A stretch of DNA of 17,559 nucleotides, taken from an uncultured Blautia sp. Lineage in GTDB: Bacteria; Bacillota; Clostridia; Lachnospirales; Lachnospiraceae. The notes under the pieces were generated by a model, which ran no database searches, was not told where the DNA came from, and was given only the letters and a program-made list of their open reading frames with translations. A program made the translations under genes and the position numbers. How positions within the stretch are numbered: position 1 is the first letter of the stretch; every line of letters begins with the position of its first letter. Positions 1 through 7,572 of the stretch are shown here, piece by piece. The stretch spans positions 1-17,559 of the forward strand of contig UQAX01000051.1 in assembly GCA_900539145.1 (NCBI GenBank), given 5' to 3'.

Positions 1-165
1 CAGGTTTTATGCGACCTGTGAGTACTTTTTTCGATATTTAACTGTCAAACTCCCGGATATAAAAATGTGACAGGAAAAATATATCCCAATATGCGGCATG
101 AAATTTTAAATGAAAAAGGAAAAGAAGCTGTCTATGAAAACATTTTAAGTTATTTGGAAAAATGA
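1..165 (+). pseudogene. C-terminal tail of an alpha/beta hydrolase (lysophospholipase/monoacylglycerol lipase-like), apparently frameshifted
   Basis: Reading from base 22 to the TGA at 163-165 gives about 47 residues ending YPNMRHEILNE...ILSYLEK. RHEILNE is the typical C-terminal signature around the catalytic His of S33-type alpha/beta hydrolases, placed about 25 residues from the end as in that family. This frame has a TGA at 19-21. The frame starting at base 3 is open up to 38 and reads GFMRPVST. The two frames join smoothly if one T is removed from the T6 run at 26-31. So the gene is either broken by a homopolymer indel or carries a sequence error. Only the last part lies in the window, so the full gene, its start and its neighbours cannot be judged. 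Confidence 0.5.
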
Positions 166-174
166 TGTTTTTTG

Positions 175-203
175 TTGAAAAATGGCAGATATAATGATAT
201 GAT
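175..203 (+). promoter_or_regulatory. Sigma-A-type promoter for the BMP lipoprotein gene
   Basis: A -35 box TTGAAA (175-180) is followed after 17 bp by a -10 box TATGAT (198-203). TG at 195-196 makes an extended -10. An alternative -10, TATAAT at 190-195, lacks a well-spaced -35. Transcription should start near 210, giving a short leader of about 40 nt before the AGGAGG ribosome binding site at 238-243. Confidence 0.6.
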
Positions 204-249
204 GTGTCCCGTATGATGTTAAAATATTTAAAATTTCAGGAGGAAAATC

Positions 250-1422
250 ATGAAAAAGAAAATCTTGGGTGCATTATTATCTATCGCCATGATTGGAACA
301 TTGTTTACAGGATGTGGACAGCAGCAGGGAGAAGTAGAAAAAGAAGCTTCTAAAAAAGAAAGTGCTGACAAAGGCGGAAGTGGATTTGAACCGGTTGCTA
401 AAGAAGACTTAAAAGTTGGTGTTATTCACATTGGAGATCCTGCGGACGGTTCCGGATATAGCTATGCTCATGATTTGGGTATTGTAGAAATGCAGAAAGA
501 ATTAGGATTGGAAGATAATCAGATTATCAGAAAAAATAATATTCCAGATGCAGATCCTACAAAAACAGAGCAGGCAATGAGAGAATGTATCGAAGAAGGA
601 TGTCAGGTTATTTATGCAACAAGCTTTAACTATATGGATACTTGTGAAGCATTAGCAGAAGAATATCCGGATGTTATCTTTTCTCATGGGACAGGATATA
701 AATCAAATGATACAAACTTCAATAATTATTTCGGAAGAATTTATCAGGCAAGATATTTATCCGGTATTGTTGCAGGTATGAAAACAGAAACAAACAAAAT
801 TGGTTATGTGGCAGCAATGGGTTCAGAAAACTCTGAAGTAACAGGCGGAGCAGATGCCTTTGCAATCGGTGTTGCAGAAGTTAATCCGGATGCACAGGTT
901 TATGTAAAGGTTACAAACAGCTGGCTTTCTCCTACTGAAGAAACAAATGCGGCAAAAGCTTTGATTGCAGAAGGATGTGACGTAATCGGACAGCACTGTG
1001 ATACACCAAACCCACAGACAGAAGCAGAAGCAGCAGGCGTATGGGGCGTAGGCTACAACTCTGACATGGAAAAAGACGCACCGGGTGCTACTTTAACATC
1101 TGTTATCTGGAACTGGGGTAAATACTACACAGAAGCAACAAAAAAAGTTATTGACGGAACATGGACAGCAGAAAACTACTTTGGCGGTATGAAAGAAGGA
1201 TTAGTAGATATTGCTCCATTAAATGAAGACTTAGTTGCACCGGGAACACAGGAAAAGGTTGACGAAGCAAGAAAACGCATTGTAGAGGAAGGATTTAACG
1301 TATTTGATGGTGTTCTGGAAACAAATGACGGAAAAACAGTTGGTGAAGAAGGCAAAACTTTAGATGATGCAACAATCACAGGCGGAATTAACTGGTATTA
1401 TAAAAATATTGTTGTAAAATAA
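250..1422 (+). CDS. BMP-family (PnrA/Med-like) substrate-binding lipoprotein
   Basis: This is a 390-residue extracellular solute-binding lipoprotein of the basic membrane protein family, whose characterised members bind nucleosides for ABC importers. The N-terminus has three lysines, a hydrophobic segment (about 5-20) and a lipobox LFTGC with the lipidated cysteine at residue 22. A Lys/Glu/Ser-rich linker follows to about 50. The mature fold begins at LKVGVIHIGDPADGSGYSY and continues through the family-like YFGRIYQARYLSGIVAG and IGYVAAMG segments. Start ATG 250 sits 6 bp after a perfect AGGAGG. The gene has its own promoter and terminator and no ABC ATPase or permease beside it, although these usually follow the binding protein. 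It must use transporter parts encoded elsewhere, or act as a sensor. Family assignment is firm; the ligand is unknown. Confidence 0.9.
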   Translation: MKKKILGALLSIAMIGTLFTGCGQQQGEVEKEASKKESADKGGSGFEPVAKEDLKVGVIHIGDPADGSGYSYAHDLGIVEMQKELGLEDNQIIRKNNIPDADPTKTEQAMRECIEEGCQVIYATSFNYMDTCEALAEEYPDVIFSHGTGYKSNDTNFNNYFGRIYQARYLSGIVAGMKTETNKIGYVAAMGSENSEVTGGADAFAIGVAEVNPDAQVYVKVTNSWLSPTEETNAAKALIAEGCDVIGQHCDTPNPQTEAEAAGVWGVGYNSDMEKDAPGATLTSVIWNWGKYYTEATKKVIDGTWTAENYFGGMKEGLVDIAPLNEDLVAPGTQEKVDEARKRIVEEGFNVFDGVLETNDGKTVGEEGKTLDDATITGGINWYYKNIVVK

Positions 1423-1440
1423 AGTCCTCAAACAGGCAGA

Positions 1441-1490
1441 AAAAGGTATTTCAAGCAGCAGAACAGGCTGTTTGGAGTGCCTTTTTTTCT
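1441..1490 (+). terminator. Strong Rho-independent terminator after the BMP gene
   Basis: The left arm 1442-1458 pairs with 1468-1484 over 17 consecutive positions when G-U pairs are allowed, with a 9-nt loop, followed by a T-rich tract (1482-1492). This isolates the lipoprotein gene from the polysaccharide operon. Confidence 0.85.
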
Positions 1491-1586
1491 TTTGCAAAAA
1501 GTAAATATTACCGCCTAGGAATAGGAATTTACAGCACGGGGAATGGTAGTTTTATAGACTTTTCATACTTGAAAACAGATTTTGAC

Positions 1587-1615
1587 TTGTTTAAGCTAAG
1601 AGTTTGAGATATAAT
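1587..1615 (+). promoter_or_regulatory. Likely promoter of the polysaccharide operon
   Basis: A perfect -10 box TATAAT lies at 1610-1615, with TTGTTT at 1587-1592 exactly 17 bp upstream. A closer match to the -35 consensus, TTGACT at 1582-1587, would leave a 22-bp spacer and is probably not used as such. The predicted leader is about 65 nt. I saw no strong attenuator or known riboswitch in 1491-1685. Confidence 0.5.
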
Positions 1616-1685
1616 ACTGTGAGAATATGAGTAAAAAGAAGATGAAATTATTGTAAAATATATTAATTGAAAGGAAACAAAAGAC

Positions 1686-3566
1686 GTGAAACAGACTATA
1701 AAAGAACGAAAACTATTAGATTTACAGTGGGTGAGGCGAGCTTTACTTTTGCTTTTTGCGGATATTGTAATTATTGCTACGGCTTCTGTTGGCGCATTGA
1801 TTGCCAGATTTGATTTTTCCTATAATAGTATTGATACTATATATCTTGAAAGTATGTATCAATATTTACCTGTTCATATTATTACAACTATCTGTGTGTT
1901 TTATTTTTGTAAAATGTATCATAGCCTTTGGAAATTTATCAGTATTCATGAATTAGGGTACATTATCTTGGCAAATATGGTTTCTTTTTTTATGCAAATT
2001 GCAGGATTTCACTTACTTCAATATCCGATACCAAGAAGTTATTTCTTTTTAGAAATTTTACTTCAGACAGTAATGGTGGTAGGAATTCGATTTTCTTATC
2101 GCTTTTGCCGATACTTGAAAGAGGCTAGAGAACAGCGTTTTGGATGCGGAGAACCTCAAAAACGAGTGATGATTATCGGAGCAGGGGACGCAGGACGTGT
2201 TATTATTAAAGAAATTTTAGATAGTCGTCACCTTACTATGAAAGTATGTTGTGTAATTGATGATGACTGCAATAAAGAAGGACGTTATATTAATGGTGTT
2301 CCTATTGTAGGTGATCGATCTGTGATTTTGAAAAATGTAGAAAAATATAAAATAGATGAAATTATTCTGGCAATTCCATCAGCTTCGAAAGAGGAGAAAA
2401 AAGAAATTCTTGAAATATGTAAAATGTCAAAATGTGAATTAAAAACATTGCCGGGAATGTATCAGTTAATTGACGGCGAACTGAATATTGGAAAATTACG
2501 AGATGTTGAGATTACTGATTTACTGGGAAGAGATCCAATTCAGGTAAACTTGGATGAAATTATGGGGTATGTGGAGCAGAAAGTAGTCATGGTTACTGGT
2601 GGAGGCGGTTCTATCGGAAGTGAACTGTGTCGTCAGATTGCTATGTATAACCCTAAGCAACTGATTATTTTTGATGTTTATGAAAATAACGCTTATGAAA
2701 TTCAACAGGAATTAAAAAGACATCATCCAGAATTGAATTTAGTGGTTCTTATTGGTTCTGTGCGAAATACACACAGAATGGAAATGGTATTCGCAAAATA
2801 TCGTCCGGATATTGTATATCATGCAGCAGCACATAAGCATGTTCCTCTTATGGAGGATAGTCCAAATGAAGCAATTAAAAACAATGTATTCGGTACTTAT
2901 AAAACAGCAAAAGCAGCCAGCGAGTACGGAGTAAAACGCTTTGTTTTAATTTCAACAGATAAGGCAGTAAATCCTACAAATATTATGGGAGCGTCTAAGC
3001 GATTATGCGAGATGATTGTTCAAAGCTTTGATAAAATATCAGAGACAGAATTTGTGGCAGTGCGTTTTGGAAATGTGCTGGGAAGTAATGGAAGTGTTAT
3101 TCCTCTGTTTAAAAAACAGATTGCAGAGGGCGGTCCGGTTACAGTAACACACAAGGATATTATTCGATATTTTATGACCATTCCAGAAGCGGTGTCTCTG
3201 GTTTTACAGGCAGGAGCTTACGCAAGAGGAGGAGAAATCTTTGTGCTGGAAATGGGAGCACCTGTGAGAATTGATGATATGGCTAGAAATTTAATCCGTC
3301 TGTCAGGCTATACACCGGATGTAGATATTAAGATAGAATATACAGGTCTTCGTCCAGGCGAAAAACTATATGAGGAGCTTCTCATGGCGGAAGAAGGTAT
3401 GAAAGAAACTGCAAACAAGTTAATTCATATCGGTAAGCCTATTGAGATGGACGAAGAAACATTTTTTGATAAATTGGCAGAGTTAAAAGAAGCTTGTTAT
3501 AATGACGATGAGAGAATTAAAGAGAAAGTGCAAAAACTGGTTCCTACTTACAGGATTAAGAAATAA
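1686..3566 (+). CDS. Membrane-bound UDP-HexNAc 4,6-dehydratase (PglF/WbpM/CapD family)
   Basis: This 626-residue enzyme converts UDP-GlcNAc (probable substrate) to a UDP-4-keto-6-deoxy sugar at the inner face of the membrane. The N-terminal part has four membrane segments (about 17-41, 58-77, 89-111, 118-139). A first Rossmann-like region carries GAGDAG at 165-170, and the catalytic SDR domain carries TGGGGSIGSE at 304-313. The active site reads STDKA at 423-427 with Met434 and Lys438, i.e. Met replaces the usual SDR tyrosine as in the long WbpM/PglF group. RFGNVLGSNGSV follows. Length and order match that group. Start GTG 1686 follows AAGGAA at 1671-1676, a moderate ribosome binding site. 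It is the first gene of the operon and feeds the aminotransferase 19 bp downstream. Dehydratase function is confident; the exact stereochemistry (retaining or inverting) cannot be read from the sequence. Confidence 0.9.
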   Translation: MKQTIKERKLLDLQWVRRALLLLFADIVIIATASVGALIARFDFSYNSIDTIYLESMYQYLPVHIITTICVFYFCKMYHSLWKFISIHELGYIILANMVSFFMQIAGFHLLQYPIPRSYFFLEILLQTVMVVGIRFSYRFCRYLKEAREQRFGCGEPQKRVMIIGAGDAGRVIIKEILDSRHLTMKVCCVIDDDCNKEGRYINGVPIVGDRSVILKNVEKYKIDEIILAIPSASKEEKKEILEICKMSKCELKTLPGMYQLIDGELNIGKLRDVEITDLLGRDPIQVNLDEIMGYVEQKVVMVTGGGGSIGSELCRQIAMYNPKQLIIFDVYENNAYEIQQELKRHHPELNLVVLIGSVRNTHRMEMVFAKYRPDIVYHAAAHKHVPLMEDSPNEAIKNNVFGTYKTAKAASEYGVKRFVLISTDKAVNPTNIMGASKRLCEMIVQSFDKISETEFVAVRFGNVLGSNGSVIPLFKKQIAEGGPVTVTHKDIIRYFMTIPEAVSLVLQAGAYARGGEIFVLEMGAPVRIDDMARNLIRLSGYTPDVDIKIEYTGLRPGEKLYEELLMAEEGMKETANKLIHIGKPIEMDEETFFDKLAELKEACYNDDERIKEKVQKLVPTYRIKK

Positions 3567-3585
3567 AATCATGGAGGCATAAAAA

Positions 3586-4779
3586 ATGGATGTTTTATTT
3601 TCACCACCAGATATTACAGAAAGAGAAATTGCGGAAGTAGTAGATACATTAAGAAGCGGCTGGATTACAACCGGTCCGAAAACAAAATTATTTGAAAAGA
3701 ATATTGCGGAATTTTGTCATACAAGCAAAGCAGTATGTCTAAATTCAGCTACGGCTTGTTCAGAGATGGCATTACGGGCATTAGGCATTGGACCGGGGGA
3801 TGAGGTTATTACTTCTGCTTATACTTATACAGCTTCTGCAAGTGTGGTCTGTCATGTAGGAGCAAAGCTTGTTCTCGTGGATACAGCAGAGAATTCACAT
3901 GAAATGGATTATGAGAAGCTGGAAGCTGCGATTACGGAGAAAACAAAAGCAGTTATTCCCGTAGACCTTGCGGGTATTGTATGTGATTATAACAGGATAT
4001 TTGAAATTTTAGAAAGAAAGAAAAACCTGTTTCGACCGACAAATAAAATCCAGAGAAAAATCGGCAGAGTGGCTGTTGTGGCAGACGGCGCTCATGCCTT
4101 TGGCGCTGTAAGAGAAGGAAAAAACTGTGGAGAAATTGCAGATTTTACAAGCTTTTCTTTTCATGCGGTTAAGAACCTGACAACAGCAGAGGGCGGAGCA
4201 CTTGTATGGCGTGATATTGATGGAATAGATAACGAAGAATTATATAAACAGTTTATGCTATTTTCACTTCATGGACAGTCTAAAGATGCGCTGGCAAAAA
4301 CACAGTTAGGTGCATGGGAATATGACATTGTAGAGCCTTATTTTAAATGCAATATGACGGATATTATGGCATCTATCGGTTTGGCGCAGTTAGAAAGATA
4401 TCCTAAGATTTTAGCACGAAGAAGAGAAATTATTCAGAGGTATGATGAGAGCTTTGTAGGGGAAAATATAGAACATCTTCATCATTACGGGAAAGATTTT
4501 TCATCCAGCGGTCATTTATACATCACACATGTTTTGGGTAAAAACAGAGAAGAGTGTAATGAAATTATCAGAAAAATGGCAGAAAAAGGAATTGCAACTA
4601 ACGTACATTACAAACCGCTTCCGATGCTTACTGCATATAAAAAGCTGGGATTTGATATTCAGGATTATCCGAATGCTTACAGAATGTTCTCTAATGAAAT
4701 TACTTTGCCGTTACATACAAAGCTGACAAATGAGGAAGTGGAGTATGTAATTCAATCCTTTAAAGAATGTATAAGATAG
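3586..4779 (+). CDS. PLP-dependent DegT/DnrJ/EryC1-type sugar aminotransferase (PglE/WcfR-like)
   Basis: This 397-residue enzyme transfers an amino group, normally from glutamate, to the C4 keto group of the nucleotide sugar made by the preceding dehydratase. The PLP-binding lysine is Lys196 in SFHAVKNLTTAEGG. Asp167 in ADGAHAFGA is the residue expected to contact the PLP ring nitrogen. The N-terminus SPPDITEREIAEVVDTLRSG...TTGPKT is typical of the family, and the length is normal. A GGAGG lies at 3573-3577, 8 bp before ATG 3586. The expected product is a UDP-2-acetamido-4-amino-2,4,6-trideoxyhexose (4-amino-QuiNAc or AATGal type); which epimer cannot be decided here. No PglD-like acetyltransferase follows, so the amine may stay free. 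Confidence 0.9.
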   Translation: MDVLFSPPDITEREIAEVVDTLRSGWITTGPKTKLFEKNIAEFCHTSKAVCLNSATACSEMALRALGIGPGDEVITSAYTYTASASVVCHVGAKLVLVDTAENSHEMDYEKLEAAITEKTKAVIPVDLAGIVCDYNRIFEILERKKNLFRPTNKIQRKIGRVAVVADGAHAFGAVREGKNCGEIADFTSFSFHAVKNLTTAEGGALVWRDIDGIDNEELYKQFMLFSLHGQSKDALAKTQLGAWEYDIVEPYFKCNMTDIMASIGLAQLERYPKILARRREIIQRYDESFVGENIEHLHHYGKDFSSSGHLYITHVLGKNREECNEIIRKMAEKGIATNVHYKPLPMLTAYKKLGFDIQDYPNAYRMFSNEITLPLHTKLTNEEVEYVIQSFKECIR

Positions 4780-4789
4780 GAAAAAGACA

Positions 4790-5470
4790 ATGAAGAAATG
4801 GAATGAGCTTCCTTTGGATATGCAGGTAGAGGAAGTAAAGAAATATTATAAAATATTGGAAAAGCATAAAGCCGGATTGGTGGCAAAGCGCATTTTTGAT
4901 GTGGTAGTTGCTGCGATTTTGTTGGTGCTGCTTTCTCCTGTGCTGTTGATTTTAAGTGTTCTAATTAAATTAGACTCAAAAGGACCTGTGCTTTTTCGAC
5001 AGGTTCGAGTAACTACTTACGGAAAGAAATTTCGCATTTGCAAATTTCGTACTATGGTACAAAATGCGGAGAAAATCGGTACACAGGTTACTACAAAAGG
5101 CGATATGCGTGTGACAAGAATGGGAAAGCTGTTAAGAGGATGCCGATTGGATGAGCTTCCGCAGCTGTTTAATATTCTTACAGGTGATATGACTTTTGTA
5201 GGTACAAGACCGGAAGTGGAAAAATATGTTGCTCATTATACCAATGAAATGAAGGCGACATTGCTCCTTCCGGCAGGAGTCACATCAAGAGCAAGTATCG
5301 AATATAAAGATGAAGAAAAATTACTGGAAGATGCAAAGAATGCAGATGAGGTTTATATTCATCAGGTATTGCCTGAAAAAATGAAATATAATTTAAAAGC
5401 GATTGAAAAATTCAGCTTTTTTGAAGACATTAAAACCATGTTTGCAACAGTGGCAGCAGTAATAAAATAG
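4790..5470 (+). CDS. Initiating monotopic phosphoglycosyl transferase (PglC/WcfS-like bacterial sugar transferase)
   Basis: This 226-residue enzyme moves a sugar phosphate from UDP-sugar to undecaprenyl phosphate, the first membrane step of the repeat unit. A charged 30-residue N-terminal extension precedes KRIFD and one hydrophobic re-entrant helix (about 37-61) with the Ser49-Pro50 break known from PglC. The catalytic Asp121-Glu122 pair lies in RLDELPQLFN, followed by DMTFVGTRPE, both hallmarks of the family. It is the short form without the four-helix N-terminal domain of WbaP-type enzymes. The start overlaps the end of the aminotransferase region closely (10-bp gap, SD-like AGGAAAAAG). 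Its position directly after dehydratase and aminotransferase suggests the 4-amino-6-deoxy sugar is the first sugar of the repeat. Confidence 0.9.
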   Translation: MKKWNELPLDMQVEEVKKYYKILEKHKAGLVAKRIFDVVVAAILLVLLSPVLLILSVLIKLDSKGPVLFRQVRVTTYGKKFRICKFRTMVQNAEKIGTQVTTKGDMRVTRMGKLLRGCRLDELPQLFNILTGDMTFVGTRPEVEKYVAHYTNEMKATLLLPAGVTSRASIEYKDEEKLLEDAKNADEVYIHQVLPEKMKYNLKAIEKFSFFEDIKTMFATVAAVIK

Positions 5471-5480
5471 GAGTTTTTAA

Positions 5481-6476
5481 ATGATTATATCAGTTTGCGT
5501 AGTTGCTTATAATGAACAGAAAGTTCTACCGGATTTGTTAGAGTGTATTAAGAGTCAAGATTATCCTCATAATCAGATGGAAGTTGTTTTAATTGACAGT
5601 TGTTCTGAAGACAATACCAAGAAAATTATGGAAAAGTTTCGTGAGGAAAATAAGGATTTTGTCAATGTACAAGTTTTAGATAATCCCAGAAAAATTCAAG
5701 CAGCCGGCTGGAATGTGGCAATCAAAAATTATAAAGGGGATGCGATTTTGCGTGTGGATGCGCATGCAGCAATTCCCAAGGAATTTGTTCGTAAAAATGC
5801 AGAGGTCTTAGAAAGCGGAGAGTATGTGTCAGGTGGAGTCAGACCAAATATGGTTGATGAAAGCACTCCGTGGAAGGAAACACTGCTTTTGGCTGAACAG
5901 TCTATGTTTGGCAGCAGTATAGCACCTTATCGAAGAAGTGAGAAAAACACTTATGTAAAATCTGTTTTTCATGGAGCATATAAAAGAGAAGTATTTGATA
6001 AAGTCGGACTTTTTAATGAACAATTAGGGAGAACAGAAGATAACGAAATTCATTACAGAATTCGACAGGCAGGATATAAAATTTGTTATTCTCCGGATAT
6101 CATTTCCTACCAGCATACCAGAAGCTCTTTAAAAGCCATGTTAAAGCAAAAATATGGAAATGGATATTGGGTGGCATTGACATTGAAAGCCTGTCCAAAA
6201 TGTTTGTCTATTTATCATTTTGTCCCATTATGTTTTGTATTGGGAATTATTGGAACAAGTATATTAGCAGCAGTTGGATTCCCATTTCTTGCATATTTGA
6301 TGTGGGGAATGTATTGGTTTGCAGCTGTAGGTATGTCTGTTTTATCAGTACGTGGAGTAAAAAAGACAGGGTATCAGATTTTACTTCCGTTCTTATTTTT
6401 CTTATTACATATCAGTTATGGAATTGGAAGTTTTGTGGGAATAATAAAGTTGCCGTTTTGGAAGTATAAGAGGTAG
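5481..6476 (+). CDS. GT2 glycosyltransferase with C-terminal membrane segments (ExoA-like)
   Basis: This is a 331-residue GT-A fold transferase. The start ISVCVVAYNEQKVLPDLL and Asp39 in VLIDSCSEDNT are nucleotide-sugar-binding features of GT2. Asp93-Ala-His95 is the DxD-like metal site, and the TED at 185-187 supplies the probable base. About residues 240-320 hold two to three hydrophobic segments, an arrangement known from ExoA-type enzymes of exopolysaccharide loci. AGGAG at 5469-5473 overlaps the stop codon of the previous gene and is 7 bp from ATG 5481, suggesting coupled translation. It probably adds the second sugar to the lipid-linked intermediate; donor and linkage are unknown. Confidence 0.85.
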   Translation: MIISVCVVAYNEQKVLPDLLECIKSQDYPHNQMEVVLIDSCSEDNTKKIMEKFREENKDFVNVQVLDNPRKIQAAGWNVAIKNYKGDAILRVDAHAAIPKEFVRKNAEVLESGEYVSGGVRPNMVDESTPWKETLLLAEQSMFGSSIAPYRRSEKNTYVKSVFHGAYKREVFDKVGLFNEQLGRTEDNEIHYRIRQAGYKICYSPDIISYQHTRSSLKAMLKQKYGNGYWVALTLKACPKCLSIYHFVPLCFVLGIIGTSILAAVGFPFLAYLMWGMYWFAAVGMSVLSVRGVKKTGYQILLPFLFFLLHISYGIGSFVGIIKLPFWKYKR

Positions 6477-6480
6477 AGAA

Positions 6481-7557
6481 ATGAAGAGAATTTTAATTGA
6501 CGGAATGACACAGAATACAGGGGGAGTAGAGAAATTTATCTATACCCTGTATACTATGATTAAAGATTCTTATGAGATTGATTTTATGACGGTAGATAAA
6601 AAAATTTCTTATGAAGAGGAATTTTTAAAGGACGGGTGCAATATTTATCGAATTACACCTCGTTATGTAAGTTTAAAAGCTTTTCAGAATGACATTAAAA
6701 AAGTTTATGAGCAGGGTAATTATGATATTTTATGGCTGAATAAAACAACGTTGAGCAGTATTGATTCTTTGAAAACGGCAAAGCGTAATCATGTAGGAAA
6801 GATTATCTGTCACAGCCATGCTTCTGAAAATTTGGGAAGTCTCTTTACACTTATGATGCATAAACATAATCGAAGAAGTATAGATAAATATGTAGATTAT
6901 AAGGTGGCTTGCTCAGAAAATGCAGCAAATTGGTTTTTTGGTAAAAATATAGAAGACGTTAAAATTTTTCAGAATGCAGTAGACATTGCGAAGTATGAGC
7001 CTAAAGAGGAAATTCGAAATCAAAAAAGAAAAGAATTACATGTAGAAAATAAATTTGTATTAGGACATATAGGAAGATTTTCAGAAGAGAAAAATCATAA
7101 ATTTATTTTAGATGTCTTTGCAGAAATAGCAAAGCAGACAGATGCACAGTTATTATTATGTGGAGATGGTGAGCTGAAAGGTGAAATTCAGGAATATGCA
7201 AAAAACAAGGGCATAGAAGAGAAGGTTTCTTTTTTAGGAATTCGAAAAGATATTCCGGAGATTCTACAAGCTGTGGATGTGGTAATATTTCCATCCTTGT
7301 TTGAAGGATTGCCATTTGCTTTGGTAGAAGCACAGGCAGGAGGTGTTCCTTGTGTTGTTTCAGATACTGTAAGCAGGGAAGCAAAGCTTACAGATTTGAT
7401 GCACTTTTTAAGTTTGCAGGATGATGTGAAAATTTGGGCTGAAAAAATCTTAGAATATAGAGAATATCAAAAAGTCAGTAAGGCGGATCAACTGATAGAA
7501 AAAGGATATTCCCTTCAAACAATGGAGAAAAATATTCGAGAAATACTAGAAAGCTAA
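6481..7557 (+). CDS. GT4 glycosyltransferase
   Basis: This is a 358-residue GT-B fold retaining transferase. The N-terminal acceptor domain begins KRILIDGMTQNTGGVEKF, the usual glycine-rich loop of GT4. The donor domain starts at LGHIGRFSEEKNHKF, and the E-x7-E motif is Glu275 and Glu283 in FEGLPFALVEA. Length is normal for the family. The gene begins 4 bp after the previous stop, with AGAGG just upstream in the end of that gene. It is likely one of three extending transferases for the repeat unit. The sugar donor cannot be told from the sequence. Confidence 0.87.
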   Translation: MKRILIDGMTQNTGGVEKFIYTLYTMIKDSYEIDFMTVDKKISYEEEFLKDGCNIYRITPRYVSLKAFQNDIKKVYEQGNYDILWLNKTTLSSIDSLKTAKRNHVGKIICHSHASENLGSLFTLMMHKHNRRSIDKYVDYKVACSENAANWFFGKNIEDVKIFQNAVDIAKYEPKEEIRNQKRKELHVENKFVLGHIGRFSEEKNHKFILDVFAEIAKQTDAQLLLCGDGELKGEIQEYAKNKGIEEKVSFLGIRKDIPEILQAVDVVIFPSLFEGLPFALVEAQAGGVPCVVSDTVSREAKLTDLMHFLSLQDDVKIWAEKILEYREYQKVSKADQLIEKGYSLQTMEKNIREILES

Positions 7558-7572
7558 GTTTGGGGAGAAAAT

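Noticed and set aside
1582..1587. TTGACT as the -35 box of the polysaccharide promoter
   Set aside because: It lies 22 bp from TATAAT, too far for a sigma-A promoter; TTGTTT at 1587 gives 17 bp.
1491..1685. Possible riboswitch or attenuator before the polysaccharide operon
   Set aside because: Short GGAAT repeats and a weak TACC/GGTA pairing are present, but no convincing structured leader downstream of the predicted start site.
1686..5470. Complete di-N-acetylbacillosamine (Pgl) protein glycosylation pathway
   Set aside because: No PglD acetyltransferase and no PglB-type oligosaccharyltransferase in the window; a Wzy/Wzx polymer system is present instead.
6083..6469. Plus-strand 128-codon frame inside the GT2 gene
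   Set aside because: It is the other-frame reading of the GT2 membrane segments, with no separate ribosome binding site.
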